From Candidatus Stahliibacteriota bacterium (GTDB taxonomy: Bacteria > Hydrothermota > Tepidihabitantia > SM23-42), in NCBI GenBank assembly GCA_030613445.1, contig JAUWLY010000025.1:1-15407 (forward strand): 15,407 nt of DNA, read 5' to 3'. Position numbers and translations under genes: made by a program. The number at the start of each line of letters is the position of its first letter. Within the stretch, counting starts at the first letter, position 1. The notes under the pieces are model-generated. The model was not told the DNA's origin and did no database searches. It worked only from the letters and a program-made list of their open reading frames with translations. Positions 1 through 9,616 of the stretch are shown here, one piece after another.

Positions 1-1
1 T

Positions 2-2356
2 GTTGAATATGCTGAGACTTTACCAGATGTAGTTTTTGCCTGTAAGAATAAATATACGTGCTCAGATCCAGGTCAGGACGAGATAAAACAGAATATCATC
101 GAGCATAAACTCAATCGAATAGTTATTGCTGCTTGCACGCCAAGAATGCATGAACCAACATTTCGCAATTGTGTTGCATCGGTTGGCCTAAATCCTTATC
201 TAGTGGAGATGGCAAACATAAGAGAACATTGTTCTTGGATTCATCTTTATGATAAAAATAACGCCACCCAGAAAGCAAAGGATATTATCAAGCTTTCTTG
301 TGCCCGAGCACGATTTTTAGAACCTCAAACTGAGTTAGAATTTCCAGTAATCAAGAAGGCATTGGTGATTGGTGGTGGTGTTGCAGGGATACATGCGGCA
401 CTGGATTTGGGTGATGCAGGGTATTCTGTCTATCTGGTTGAAAAATCGCCATCTCTTGGCGGGACAGCTGCTCAGTTAGACAAGATATACCCGAGCATGG
501 ACTGAGCCATATGAGTCCTGGGACCCAGGATGATGGATGCCGGCAGGCATCCAAAAATAAACCTTCTCACAAATGCTGAGGTTGAAGAAGTTAGTGGTTT
601 TGTGGGTAATTTTCATATCAAAATTCGTAAAAAGACACGGTACGTAGATGTAAGTAAGTGCAATGTCTGCGCCGAGTGTGTTGAAGTTTGTCCAGTAGTT
701 GTACCTGACGAATTTCAGGTGGGGTTCTCTGTGAGAAGGGCAATCTATTTACCTTTTCCTCAAGCTGTTCCATCTTCCTATATTATTAACATGGAAGAAT
801 GCTTGGGTAATAATCCTATTGCCTGTGGTAAATGTATCGATAAGTGTGAGCCGAATGCAATTAATCTTGATATGCGAGATGAAATTGTTGAAATTGATGT
901 TGGAGCTATCATTGTCGCTACTGGCATGGATATTTATGACCCAACACCTCTGGATGAATTTGGTTATACAAGATATGAGAATGTAGTCACAAATATAGAG
1001 TTTGAACGTTTGATGGGACCAACTGGACCGGTAACTGGAGAACTTATAAGACCATCAGACAGAAAGAAACCGGCTTCAGTTGCTTTTATCCAATGTGTGG
1101 GTTCAAGGTCTTTGAAACGTGGCAATCGTTATTGTAGTAATATCTGCTGTATGAATACAGTAAAAGAAACCCTGCTTCTAGAAGAGTATGACCCAAACAT
1201 TGAGAAAAAGGTTTTATATATCGATATAAGGGCGTTTGGTAAGGGTTTTGAAGATCTCTACAGACGTAGTAAAGAAGCAGGTACACAATACATAAGAGGT
1301 ATCCCTGGTGAGATAACTGAGGACCCAGTAACAAAGAATCTAATCTTGTCAGTTGAAGATACAACAGCAGGGACTATAGAAAAATATGAGGTAGCCATGG
1401 TTGTCTTGGCTTTGGGTGTTACACCACGGCTTGATGCAGGCTTAGTCCAAAGATTATTGACTCTATCTCGAACCCCTGATGGTTTTTTTATGGAATCACA
1501 TCCCAAATTAAAACCCGCTGATGCACCAAGTGCTGGGATATTCTTTGCAGGTTGTGCTGAATGTCCTAAAGATATAAAGGATAGTGTTTTGCAATCAGGT
1601 GCTGCAGCTTCCCATGCTCAGATTCTCTTTTCAAAGGGTAAAGTGAGCATTGAAGCATTAACGCCAGTAATTGATAAAGATTTGTGTAAATTCTGTGGAA
1701 TATGTGCTAAGGTTTGTCCATATAAGGCAATCGAATTTGTGCCTAAAGTAAAAAAGCCACCCAAAGCGATTGAGGCAGCATGCCATGGCTGCGGGACCTG
1801 TGGTGCTGAATGTCGATTCGATGCAATAAAAATGCGCCACTTTACTGATGAGCAGATTTTAGCAATGATAAAAAGCATTCTTGAAGATAAACCAGAAGAC
1901 AAAATTGTTGTCTTTGCGTGCAATTGGTGCTCATATGCAGGAGCAGATTTTGCCGGACTTTCGCGCCTCCAGATGCCTGAAACTGCCAGACTCATACGTA
2001 CGATGTGTTCAGGAAGGGTTGACGAGAAATTCGTTTTAGAGGCATTCAGATTGGGTGCACCGATTGTTTTGGTTTCAGGCTGCCATTTTGCGGACTGTCA
2101 TTATATTAATGCAAACCGCTGGACACAGAAGCGAGTAGAAAAACTCTGGGATAAAGTTGAGAAGTTAGGGATAAGACCAGAAAGACTTCAATTAGAATGG
2201 ATTGCTGCATCAGAGGCAGCAAAATTCACCAAAGTGATGAAAGAATTAGAAGAGATGCGCAAGAAGGTAACTAAAGAAGAAATTATCCAAGCAGTGGAAA
2301 TATTGAATAGAGAAAAAGAGAAAAGAGAACAGAAAAAGGAAAATCAAGGTAAATGA
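2..2356 (+). CDS. hdrA: HdrA-MvhD fusion selenoprotein with two Sec codons (5' end outside window)
   Basis: This is the HdrA flavoprotein subunit of a heterodisulfide reductase-type, probably electron-bifurcating, cytoplasmic complex, fused to an MvhD-like iron-sulfur domain. Frame 2 is open from the window edge. Numbering the 784 visible residues from base 2: the HdrA N-terminal domain (A-C-T-P-R-M-H-E-P region), FAD motif GGGVAG at 124-129, redox motif U-A-I-U at 168-171, a ferredoxin-like Cys cluster (C220/223/226/230, then C267 onward), a second nucleotide-binding part, two C-terminal 4Fe-4S motifs from about 562 and 594, and MvhD with C-N-W-C from about 635. UGA codons lie at 503-505 and 512-514, and homology continues on both sides without a frame change. 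HdrA usually has a C-x-x-C-like motif here, and HdrA is a known selenoprotein family. The charged C-terminal tail ends in TGA followed at once by TAG. selB starts 56 bases downstream, so co-transcription is likely. Confidence 0.93.
516..530 (+). promoter_or_regulatory. Candidate SECIS hairpin 1, for the first UGA of hdrA
   Basis: The transcript can form a 6-bp stem, UCCUGG (516-521) with CCAGGA (525-530), closing a GAC loop. The loop starts 16 bases after the first UGA (503-505), at the lower limit usually accepted for bacterial SECIS elements, and its first base is G. The matching bases in the second hdrA form only a weak, mostly A-U stem with one C-A mismatch. The assignment to the first UGA is inference. 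Confidence 0.5.
535..552 (+). promoter_or_regulatory. Candidate SECIS hairpin 2 of hdrA
   Basis: A perfect 7-bp stem, GGAUGCC (535-541) with GGCAUCC (546-552), closes the loop GGCA (542-545). The loop lies 27 bases after the second UGA and 36 bases after the first, both inside the usual 16-37 base range, and it begins with GG. The same 18-base hairpin recurs unchanged in the second hdrA at the same 27-base distance from its UGA. It encodes part of the M-M-D-A-G-R-H-P segment, so protein and RNA constraints overlap. Confidence 0.8.
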
Positions 2357-2412
2357 TAGACAGAGGATATCAGGTTATCTGGGCATTATGGGAAAAAGGA
2401 GATAAATAAACC

Positions 2413-4332
2413 ATGCAGAGAATAATCATAGGCACTGCTGGCCATGTAGATCACGGTAAGAGTCTACTGGCTAAAACATTAACAGGTGTTGACCCTGACC
2501 GTTTACCTGAGGAAAAGAAACGTGAGATGACGATTGACCTCGGCTTTGTCTTTTTTCCAATTAATGAGCAGGAAGAAGTAGCAATTATTGATGTTCCGGG
2601 TCATGAACGTTTTTTAAAAACAATGATCGCAGGCGCCAATAGTATCAGAATGGTTTTATTCGTTGTAGCAGCTGATGAAGGTATTATGCCGCAGACTGTG
2701 GAACACCTGGATGTCCTAAAACTCATGCATATTGAAAAAGGAATGATCGTAATCACCAAAATAGACCGGATTGCTAAAGAATATGTCGCAGTCGTAGAGC
2801 AAGATATTGGGAAATTGGTAAAAGGAAGTTTTTTAGAAAACGCACCGATCTTTGCAGTTTCTTCACTGACAAAGCAAGGAATAGATGAGTATAAAAATGC
2901 ATTAAGAGATTTTTGTAAAGACATAAAACCACTACCCGATGATGGGATCTTTAGGTGCCCAATTGATCGAATCTTCACAATGAAAGGGTTTGGCACAGTC
3001 GTCGCGGGAACTGTTCTTTCAGGTAGAATCAAAAAATCTGATACAATTGAATTGTTGCCTGAGGCTAAAAAAACACGGATTCGTAATCTCCAGGTGCATA
3101 ATGAACCAGTCAAAGAGGTTATTGCTGGTCAACGAGCAGCTTTCAACCTGATGGATTTAACGACCAGAGATGTATTCCGAGGTTGCGAGCTAAGTATTCC
3201 AGATTATCTTGAACCTACTCAGGTAATAGATGGTCGAGTTTCTTTATTAGCGAAAGCTCAGAAGCCGTTGAAAAATAACGACGTGGTGCGTTTCCATAAA
3301 GGGGCCTGTGAGGTTATATCACGTGTTATAACACTTGATAAAGAGAAGATAGAACCTGGTGACGAAGGATTTGTGCAATTTAGGCTTGAAAAACCAGTTG
3401 TTGGAGTACGCAATGAACGTTTTTTGATAAGATCGTATACTCCGATAAAGGTAATCGGTGGTGGAAATCTTCTTGAGATCTATGCAAAAAAGAAAGGCTG
3501 CCGCTTTAGAAAGGAACGAATTGATTATCTCAACAAACTCCAAACAGTAGAGAATGAAGATGTTGTTGAAATAGTTATGTACTATGCTTTTTATCCAATT
3601 GCTGGTGAAAAAGAGTTGGTGAAACTGACAAACTTACCTATAAATATAGTGAGTGCGCAAGTTCAAAGACTACTTGAAAAAGATGTAATTCTAAGACTCA
3701 AAGATAAGTCTATTGTCCATCACAAATTACTTGAAGAATTAAAAAAGAAATGTCTTATTTCAGTTGAAAAATATACTAATGCGAATCCTTTAGAAGTATT
3801 GATGGGTAAAGGTGAATTGGCAAGGGTTTTAAAAATTTCTCATTCACGTCTATTGGAAAGAACTCTTGAAGAACTAAGAGAAGAAGGTAAGATTGAGTTA
3901 AATGCTAGAGGAATTAAAATCGTGGGTTTTGAGATAAAGATTTCTTCCAAGGCGCAAAGAATGTCAGATGCAATTGAGAATTTTGCTCTTGAAAGAGGAT
4001 TCAAACCTTTTAAATTCAATGACATCATTTATGGTTTATCTAAACAAGATCCTGGGCAAGTAAGGGATTTATTGAACTATCTTTTAAAGAATGATATGAT
4101 TATTGAAATACTAAAAGGGATATATCTTCACAAAAAGATGTTGGAACAGGCAAAATCGAAGCTGATTCAACATATCAAAAGAGAAGGGTCGATTCGCGCA
4201 ATAGAATGCAGAAACCTACTTGGTGTATCAAGAGAAGCAACCAAACAGATTTTGGATTACTCTTTTAATCATGGGATAACGATTCGGACGAAAGGAACAC
4301 ATCGATTACCAGAAGCTAAAGAGCAGGGTTAA
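2413..4332 (+). CDS. selB: Selenocysteine-specific elongation factor SelB
   Basis: SelB is the GTPase that carries Sec-tRNA to the ribosome at UGA codons marked by a SECIS hairpin. The 639-residue protein has the EF-Tu-like GTPase motifs G1 GHVDHGKS (10-17), G3 DVPGHE (60-65) and G4 TKID (115-118). These are followed by beta-barrel domains (FTMKGFGTVVAGTVLSG near 190-205) and a lysine-rich C-terminal half of the type expected for the winged-helix domains that bind SECIS RNA in bacterial SelB. The length is close to the usual bacterial size of about 600-640. The ATG follows an AAGGAG site (2396-2401) by 11 bases, and the stop is TAA. It lies between a Sec-containing hdrA and selC, so the decoding factor sits with its tRNA and clients. 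selA and selD are not in the window. Confidence 0.96.
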   Translation: MQRIIIGTAGHVDHGKSLLAKTLTGVDPDRLPEEKKREMTIDLGFVFFPINEQEEVAIIDVPGHERFLKTMIAGANSIRMVLFVVAADEGIMPQTVEHLDVLKLMHIEKGMIVITKIDRIAKEYVAVVEQDIGKLVKGSFLENAPIFAVSSLTKQGIDEYKNALRDFCKDIKPLPDDGIFRCPIDRIFTMKGFGTVVAGTVLSGRIKKSDTIELLPEAKKTRIRNLQVHNEPVKEVIAGQRAAFNLMDLTTRDVFRGCELSIPDYLEPTQVIDGRVSLLAKAQKPLKNNDVVRFHKGACEVISRVITLDKEKIEPGDEGFVQFRLEKPVVGVRNERFLIRSYTPIKVIGGGNLLEIYAKKKGCRFRKERIDYLNKLQTVENEDVVEIVMYYAFYPIAGEKELVKLTNLPINIVSAQVQRLLEKDVILRLKDKSIVHHKLLEELKKKCLISVEKYTNANPLEVLMGKGELARVLKISHSRLLERTLEELREEGKIELNARGIKIVGFEIKISSKAQRMSDAIENFALERGFKPFKFNDIIYGLSKQDPGQVRDLLNYLLKNDMIIEILKGIYLHKKMLEQAKSKLIQHIKREGSIRAIECRNLLGVSREATKQILDYSFNHGITIRTKGTHRLPEAKEQG

Positions 4333-4454
4333 AAATGCTTTCGAACACAATAAGCAATATGCCATTAACTAAGTGTTTAAATCTAATATGGTCCCTCGAT
4401 AAACTCGGGACGCTAAACTTTATTGTCAAATTGAAGATTTGGACAAAAGTTTGC

Positions 4455-4548
4455 GGGGGCGGATGGGTGCTGGTGTGCCTGCTGGACTTCAAATCCAGAT
4501 GTCCTTCGAAAGGGGGACGGTAGGTTCGATTCCTACACGCCTCCGCCA
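4455..4548 (+). tRNA. selC: tRNA-Sec (anticodon UCA), CCA encoded
   Basis: The 94-base gene folds as a bacterial tRNA-Sec. The acceptor strands are 4455-4462 and 4537-4544, with G73 at 4545 and CCA at 4546-4548. A long 6-bp D stem (4465-4470/4475-4480) closes the short loop UGGU. The anticodon stem CUGGA/UCCAG (4482-4486/4494-4498) encloses CUUCAAA, with UCA at 4489-4491. The long variable arm (4501-4506/4513-4518) has 6 bp, and the T arm is GUAGG-UUCGAUU-CCUAC (4520-4536). The 8+5 acceptor/T layout, 6-bp D stem and long variable arm distinguish it from tRNA-Ser. The eighth acceptor pair would be G4462-A4537, a mismatch. The gene lies 122 bases after selB. Confidence 0.96.
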
Positions 4549-4678
4549 AGCTATGGGGAGCAGAGTACAGGAAACATGAACATGAGACTGGTGGAAAATG
4601 CTAAATGTTTATGGCAAATGGCTATCCGTATGAATCCATATCGTTATCCGCGGACATCTATGTTTCTGCGAAGCAGAA

Positions 4679-4691
4679 AGGAGGTTTTTTG
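4679..4691 (+). promoter_or_regulatory. Shine-Dalgarno site and TTG start that set the N-terminus of the second hdrA
   Basis: AGGAGG (4679-4684) precedes an in-frame TTG (4689-4691) by four bases, directly before the FAD-binding segment E-K-G-V-L-V-I-G-G-G. The upstream in-frame ATG at 4605 has no comparable site and would add 28 residues that resemble nothing in HdrA. The neighbouring mvhD also starts with TTG after GGAGG, so TTG starts fit this genome. Confidence 0.75.
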
Positions 4692-7600
4692 GAAAAAGGT
4701 GTTCTAGTTATTGGTGGTGGCATTGCTGGTATGCAGGCTGCGTTGGACCTTGCTAATTCAGGTATCAGAGTCTACTTAGTTGAAAGAGGTCCAAGTCTTG
4801 GTGGCAGAATGGCACAATTGGACAAATGTTTTGCCTCAATGGATTGCGTGATATGAATTCTTGGACCAAAAATGATGGATGCCGGCAGGCATCCCAATAT
4901 TACACTTCTTACACTTAGTGAAACAAAAGAGATAAAAGGTGAACCTGGCGATTTTACAGCAAGAATTCTAAAACATCCTAGATATGTAGATATTGATGAA
5001 TGTACCTCATGCAATGATTGCAGTAATGTATGTTCAGTTTCTACGATCAACAAATTTGAACTTGGATTAAGTTTCTGTAAGGCAATATTTAAATCATTTC
5101 CTCAGGCTGTACCAGGTAAATTCGCAATTACTAAACTCGGGTGGCCACCATGCAGATATACCTGCCCTGCTGGTGTTAATGCCCAAGGTTACATAGCGCT
5201 CATTTCTCAGGACAAGTATGATGAGGCTCTGGAATTGGAAAGAAGAGATAATCCATTTCCGGCAGTGTGCGGTAGGGTGTGTACACATCCATGTGAAAAA
5301 GAATGTAAACGCAAAGTTATTGACGAACCGCTCGCTATTGCCCAGCTTAAACGTTTTATTGCTGATCGAAAGCCTGAGAGTGAAGAGAAAAAACCGAAGG
5401 CAGAATTAACCAAGGAAAAAGTTGCAATTCTTGGTGCTGGTCCTGCAGGACTTTCCTGTGCTTATTTTCTTGCAAGACGTGGGTATCGTTCCGTCGTGTT
5501 TGAAGCAACCAATCATTCTGGAGGACTTCTCTACTGGGCAATTCCGCGTTTCCGCTTACCAGAAAAGGAGTTGCAGCGTGATCTAAATTATATCAAAAGC
5601 TGGGGTGTTGAGATAAAAATGAATACTGTGCTGGGTAAGGATTTTGGTATACAAGACCTTTTTGACAAGAATTTCAAGGCAGTATTCCTTGGTTTGGGAG
5701 CAGCGAAAGAGAAGAAAATGGGTATCGAGGGCGAGGATTTAAAAGGCGTGGAGTTGTGCGTTGAGTTTCTCAAGAAGGCAGTACATGATCGCAAAACTCC
5801 TGTAGGGAAAAAGGTTGCAGTTGTAGGCGGTGGGAATTCTGCTGTCGATGCGGCGCGCACTGCATTACGTCTAGGTGCTGAGGAAGCATTTATTGTGTAT
5901 CGTCGCTCACGACGCGAAATGCCTGCAAATGAAGAAGAAATTATTGAAGCCGAAAAGGAAGGTGTAAAAATAAACTACCTTACCAATCCCACTAAAATTA
6001 TTGACAAAGATGAAAGGGTTGTGGGTATGGCGTGTATCAAGATGAAGTTGGGTGAGCCTGATGCTTCAGGTAGGCGTAGACCCAGTCCCATTAAGGGTTC
6101 AGAGTTCACTATTGATGTTGATATGGTGATACTGGCCATAGGACAGGCAGCAGATATAACTTTTTTAAATGAAAGCAAGGAAAAATTCCGCATTACACGA
6201 TGGGGCACATTTGAGGTTGATCCTGATACGCTTCAGACAACAATCCCTGGTGTATTTGCTGGTGGTGATGTAGTAACAGGTCCTGCAACAGTGATTGAAG
6301 CAATTGCCGCGGGAAAAGAGGCGGCAGAGTCAATTGACCGGTATATACAGGGCATTGATCTCAAAGAAGGAAGAACAATAAAACAAAAGCGTGTACAAGA
6401 TGAAGATATCGACATTCCTGAAAACATAGAGATGCAGGAGAGAGAAAAAATGCCCTTGCTTGAGTTGAAAAAGGCGAAGGTAAGCTTTAATGAAGTAACC
6501 CTTGGATTCACTGATAAGCAGGCAAAGAAAGAAGCAAACAGGTGTCTTAATTGTGCAATCTGCTGTGAATGTCGTGAGTGTGAAAAAGTCTGCGAACCGA
6601 ATGCGGTAAGACTTGATATGCAGGATGAGGTTGTTGAACTTGATGTTGGTGCTGTTATTATCGCAACTGGCATAGACTACAAGGACCCTGTTGAAGCGAG
6701 TGAATATGGTTACCATAGATTTAAAAATGTTATTACAAGTTTTGAATTGGAAAGACTACTTTCAGCAGGTGGACCGACTAAAGGAGAACTTATAAGATTT
6801 ACTGACAACAAACCCCCCAAGAAAATTGCTTTTATCAACTGCGTGGGCTCAAGAAATATGCGCCGGGATATACCATATTGTAGTCGGATATGCTGTATGA
6901 ATGCAATAAAGGACAGTCTCATAATAAAGGAATACATTCATGATGCTGAGATTTATATATTCTATATTGATATAAGGGCATTTGGAAAGGGATTTGAAGA
7001 GCTCTACAATCGTTCTTTAAGAGAGGGAATCAAATACATCAAGGGTAAACCGTCTAAGGTCATTGAAGACCCGGATACTGGTAATTTAATTCTTTCTTTT
7101 GAAAATCAAAATACAATTAAGAGTGAAAAAATGACAGTGGATATGGTTGTATTATCTTCGGCCATAATTCCCGCAGCAGGAGCTAAGGGGCTAGCCAAGA
7201 TTCTGGGTGTAGAAATCGAAAAAGATGGTTTCTTCAAACAAAAAGATGTCTGTGGCTATCCGCTAGAGTCTACTCGCGATGGCATTTATCTGTGCGGCTG
7301 CGCTACCGGACCAAAGGATATAACCGATTCCATTGCTGAGGCATCAGGTGCTGCCGCGAAAGCAGCATTATTAGTCGAAGAGAAAGTGGAAGAAAAAGAA
7401 ACCGAGATTCCACAGCGAGACATATCCGGAGAGCCAAGGATTGGTGTCTTTGTATGCCATTGTGGTTTGAATATCGCTGGTTTATTATCATGTGAATCAT
7501 TGGCTGAATATGCCAAAACACTTAAGAATGTTGTCTTTAGCGAGGACGTGCTGTTTGCCTGTGCTGAATCAACCCAGCGTCAAATTCAGGAAAGGATTAA

Positions 7601-9116
7601 GGAATATTATCTCAACCGGGTTGTCGTTGCAGCGTGTACTCCTAAAACCCATGAGCCAATATTCCAGGAAACACTCTCAAAAGTTGGACTCAATCCGTAT
7701 TTATTCGATATGGTAAATATCAGAGACCAATGTAGTTGGGTACATCTGCGTGAGCCTGATGCTGCAACAAAAAAAGCTAAGGACCTGATAAGAATGGCTG
7801 TGGCACGAGCACGGCTCTTGGTACCTCTAAACAAAAGAGAAATGGAAGTAGGACAGAAGATTCTGGTTATTGGCGGCGGTATCGCTGGTATACAAACTGT
7901 AATCGATATGGCAAATCGTGGATTTGAAGTCCATCTTGTGGAAAAAGAATCTGTACTGGGTGGAAGAGTATCAAAATTGGCGTCACTCTATCCTCGAGGT
8001 GAGTCTGGCAAAGAGCTCGCTAATAAAAAAATCTTCGAACTTCAAAAATTGGACGTATATGTTTATACAGATACAGAAGTACAGAACATTCAAGGATTCG
8101 TTGGAAATTTTGATGTTGAATTGAGATCAAAAGCCCAAAACGAATCTACTCATCTTAAGATAGATGCCATTATTCTAGCACTAGGTTCTGATTTGTATCA
8201 ACCTGATGAGACACACGGTTATAGAAAATTCAAGAATGTTTGTACAAATATGGAGCTTGAACAGATGCTTTTGCAGCAAAATCTACCTGATAGAACCAAA
8301 AGCATTGCCTTTATTCAATGTGTTGGTTCACGCACGAAAGATGGAAATCCAGGATGCTCAAGGTACTGCTGTCAAGCAGCAATCAAACAGGCGATTCTTC
8401 TGAAGGAAAAGGGTATAGATGTTGCCGTATTTCATCGGGGAATCAGGGTATATGCAAAAGGTGCTGAGATGATGTATCGTAAAGCACGAGAGATAGGCGT
8501 GTTGTTCTTACCTTATTCTGAAGATTCTCTACCTGATATCAAAGGAGAAGATAAGGCAGAATATGTTGAGGTATATTCTACGGATTTGAACACAAAAATT
8601 GCGGTGTCTGTTGATACGATAGTTCTTTCTGTTGGGATGATTCCGAAGCTCAGAGAATCGCAACGTCTATCTGAAATACTTAAGGTCCCAAAAGGACAAG
8701 ATGGGTTTTTCTTGGAACGTCACCCAAAGTTCGGACCAGTAGAGACTTCAGTAAATGGTGTATTCTTATGTGGCTGTTGCCAGTTTCCGCAGGACATTGC
8801 TGATTCTATTGTCCAGGCATCAGCAGTAGCTAGTAGGGTTTCAGCCCTTTTAGGAAAAGGAGTCATTACTTTGGAACCAATAGTTTCCTCAGTTGATGAG
8901 ATTCTATGTCGTGGATGTGCAAGATGTGCGGAGATATGTGAATTTACTGCCATAGAAATAGTAGAGAAAGAAAATGGGATCTATGTTGCTCGCGTGAATG
9001 AAGCACTATGTAAAGGATGTGGGAGTTGTTGTGGTGTCTGTCCGACCGGTGCAATTGATTTAAGACATTTCAAAATCGAACAAATTAAAGCACAATTGGA
9101 GGCGTTATTTGAGTAA
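4689..9116 (+). CDS. hdrA: HdrA-GltD/NfnB-HdrA giant fusion selenoprotein (one Sec)
   Basis: This 1475-residue cytoplasmic flavo-iron-sulfur protein has the domain order: HdrA FAD motif GGGIAG near the N-terminus; C53-V-I-U56; a first ferredoxin-like cluster C-T-S-C-N-D-C; an inserted GltD/NfnB-like module (about 140-556) with GAGPAG near 249 and GGGNSA at 380-385 followed by Y-R-R-S; the rest of HdrA (C-x-x-C-E-P-N-A, then V-I-I-A-T-G); a second HdrA N-terminal domain starting GVFVCHCG near 919; a second FAD motif GGGIAG near 1062; and two 4Fe-4S motifs near 1407 and 1441. UGA at 4854-4856 encodes Sec56. GltD-like modules bind FAD and NAD(P)H, so I infer that NAD(P)H exchanges electrons with the HdrA flavins. 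The second HdrA half lacks the C/U-x-x-C/U motif. Its stop overlaps the mvhD start, implying coupled translation. A conventional gene call would begin at the ATG at 4872 and lose the first 61 residues. Confidence 0.92.
4877..4894 (+). promoter_or_regulatory. SECIS hairpin of the second hdrA
   Basis: The stem GGAUGCC (4877-4883) with GGCAUCC (4888-4894) and loop GGCA (4884-4887) is identical to the one in the first hdrA. The loop is 27 bases after the UGA at 4854-4856. The identical block covers 23 bases (4872-4894 against 530-552) while the flanking coding bases differ, which indicates selection on the RNA itself. Confidence 0.85.
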
Positions 9117-9531
9117 TCAAACAAGTTTTGAACCCGTGGTAGTTGCGTTCTGTTGTAACTGGTGTTCGTATCCAGCCGCAGATGCGGCAGGTGTTTCGAG
9201 ATTGCAGTATCCTGCAAATATTAGAATTGTTAGGGTGACATGTGGTGGTAGAGTGACCACGGCAATGGTATTGAAAGCATTCGAATTAGGTGCTGACGGA
9301 GTCTTGGTAGCAACTTGCCATTTCGAAGATTGTCATTACATGTTTGGCGCGAAAAGAGCAGCTGAAGCATATAAAGTTACTGAGAAATTGGTAGAAATGG
9401 TTGGTATAGAATCTGAGAGATTACGTCTTGAGCAGATATCAGCTGCTGAAGCACCAAAATTTGCCAAAGTAGTAAAAGAACTAGTTGAAGCTGTTAGAAA
9501 CGTAGGGCCGAGCCCAATAAAGGAGAAGTAA
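9109..9531 (+). CDS. mvhD: MvhD-like iron-sulfur subunit (stand-alone)
   Basis: This 140-residue protein matches the MvhD family (delta subunit of F420-non-reducing hydrogenase), the small iron-sulfur protein that passes electrons to HdrA. Conserved Cys positions are visible in F-C-C-N-W-C-S-Y, T-C-G-G-R and T-C-H-F-E-D-C-H-Y. It resembles the MvhD domain fused to the end of the first HdrA (A-C-N-W-C-S-Y, G-C-H-F-A-D-C-H-Y), so this locus has one fused and one free copy. The start is TTG at 9109, six bases after GGAGG (9098-9102), and overlaps the end of the upstream hdrA by 8 bases, which suggests translational coupling and a 1:1 complex. The stop is TAA. No Sec codon is present. No hydrogenase subunit is visible, so the electron donor is unknown. 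Confidence 0.92.
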   Translation: MSNQTSFEPVVVAFCCNWCSYPAADAAGVSRLQYPANIRIVRVTCGGRVTTAMVLKAFELGADGVLVATCHFEDCHYMFGAKRAAEAYKVTEKLVEMVGIESERLRLEQISAAEAPKFAKVVKELVEAVRNVGPSPIKEK

Positions 9532-9616
9532 AATAAAAGCTTAATTCTTATTCCTAACTACTTAGATGTCCGTTAATTGACCTCTGTTAATCAAATGACT
9601 ATCTATATTTTCTCGT

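Noticed and set aside
4391..4411. GTCCC/GGGAC hairpin as a terminator after selB
   Set aside because: The stem has only 5 bp with an 11-base loop and no T-run follows, so a terminator call is not supported.
4335..4523. Open frame of 62 codons after selB
   Set aside because: It runs into the tRNA-Sec gene, has no ribosome site and no recognisable protein features.
4605..4688. ATG at 4605 as the start of the second hdrA
   Set aside because: It lacks a Shine-Dalgarno site and adds 28 residues not seen in HdrA; the TTG at 4689 follows AGGAGG and begins at the FAD-binding strand.
9532..9616. Terminator between the convergent mvhD and Ig-like genes
   Set aside because: I looked for a stem with a T-run on either strand and found only short AT-rich repeats.
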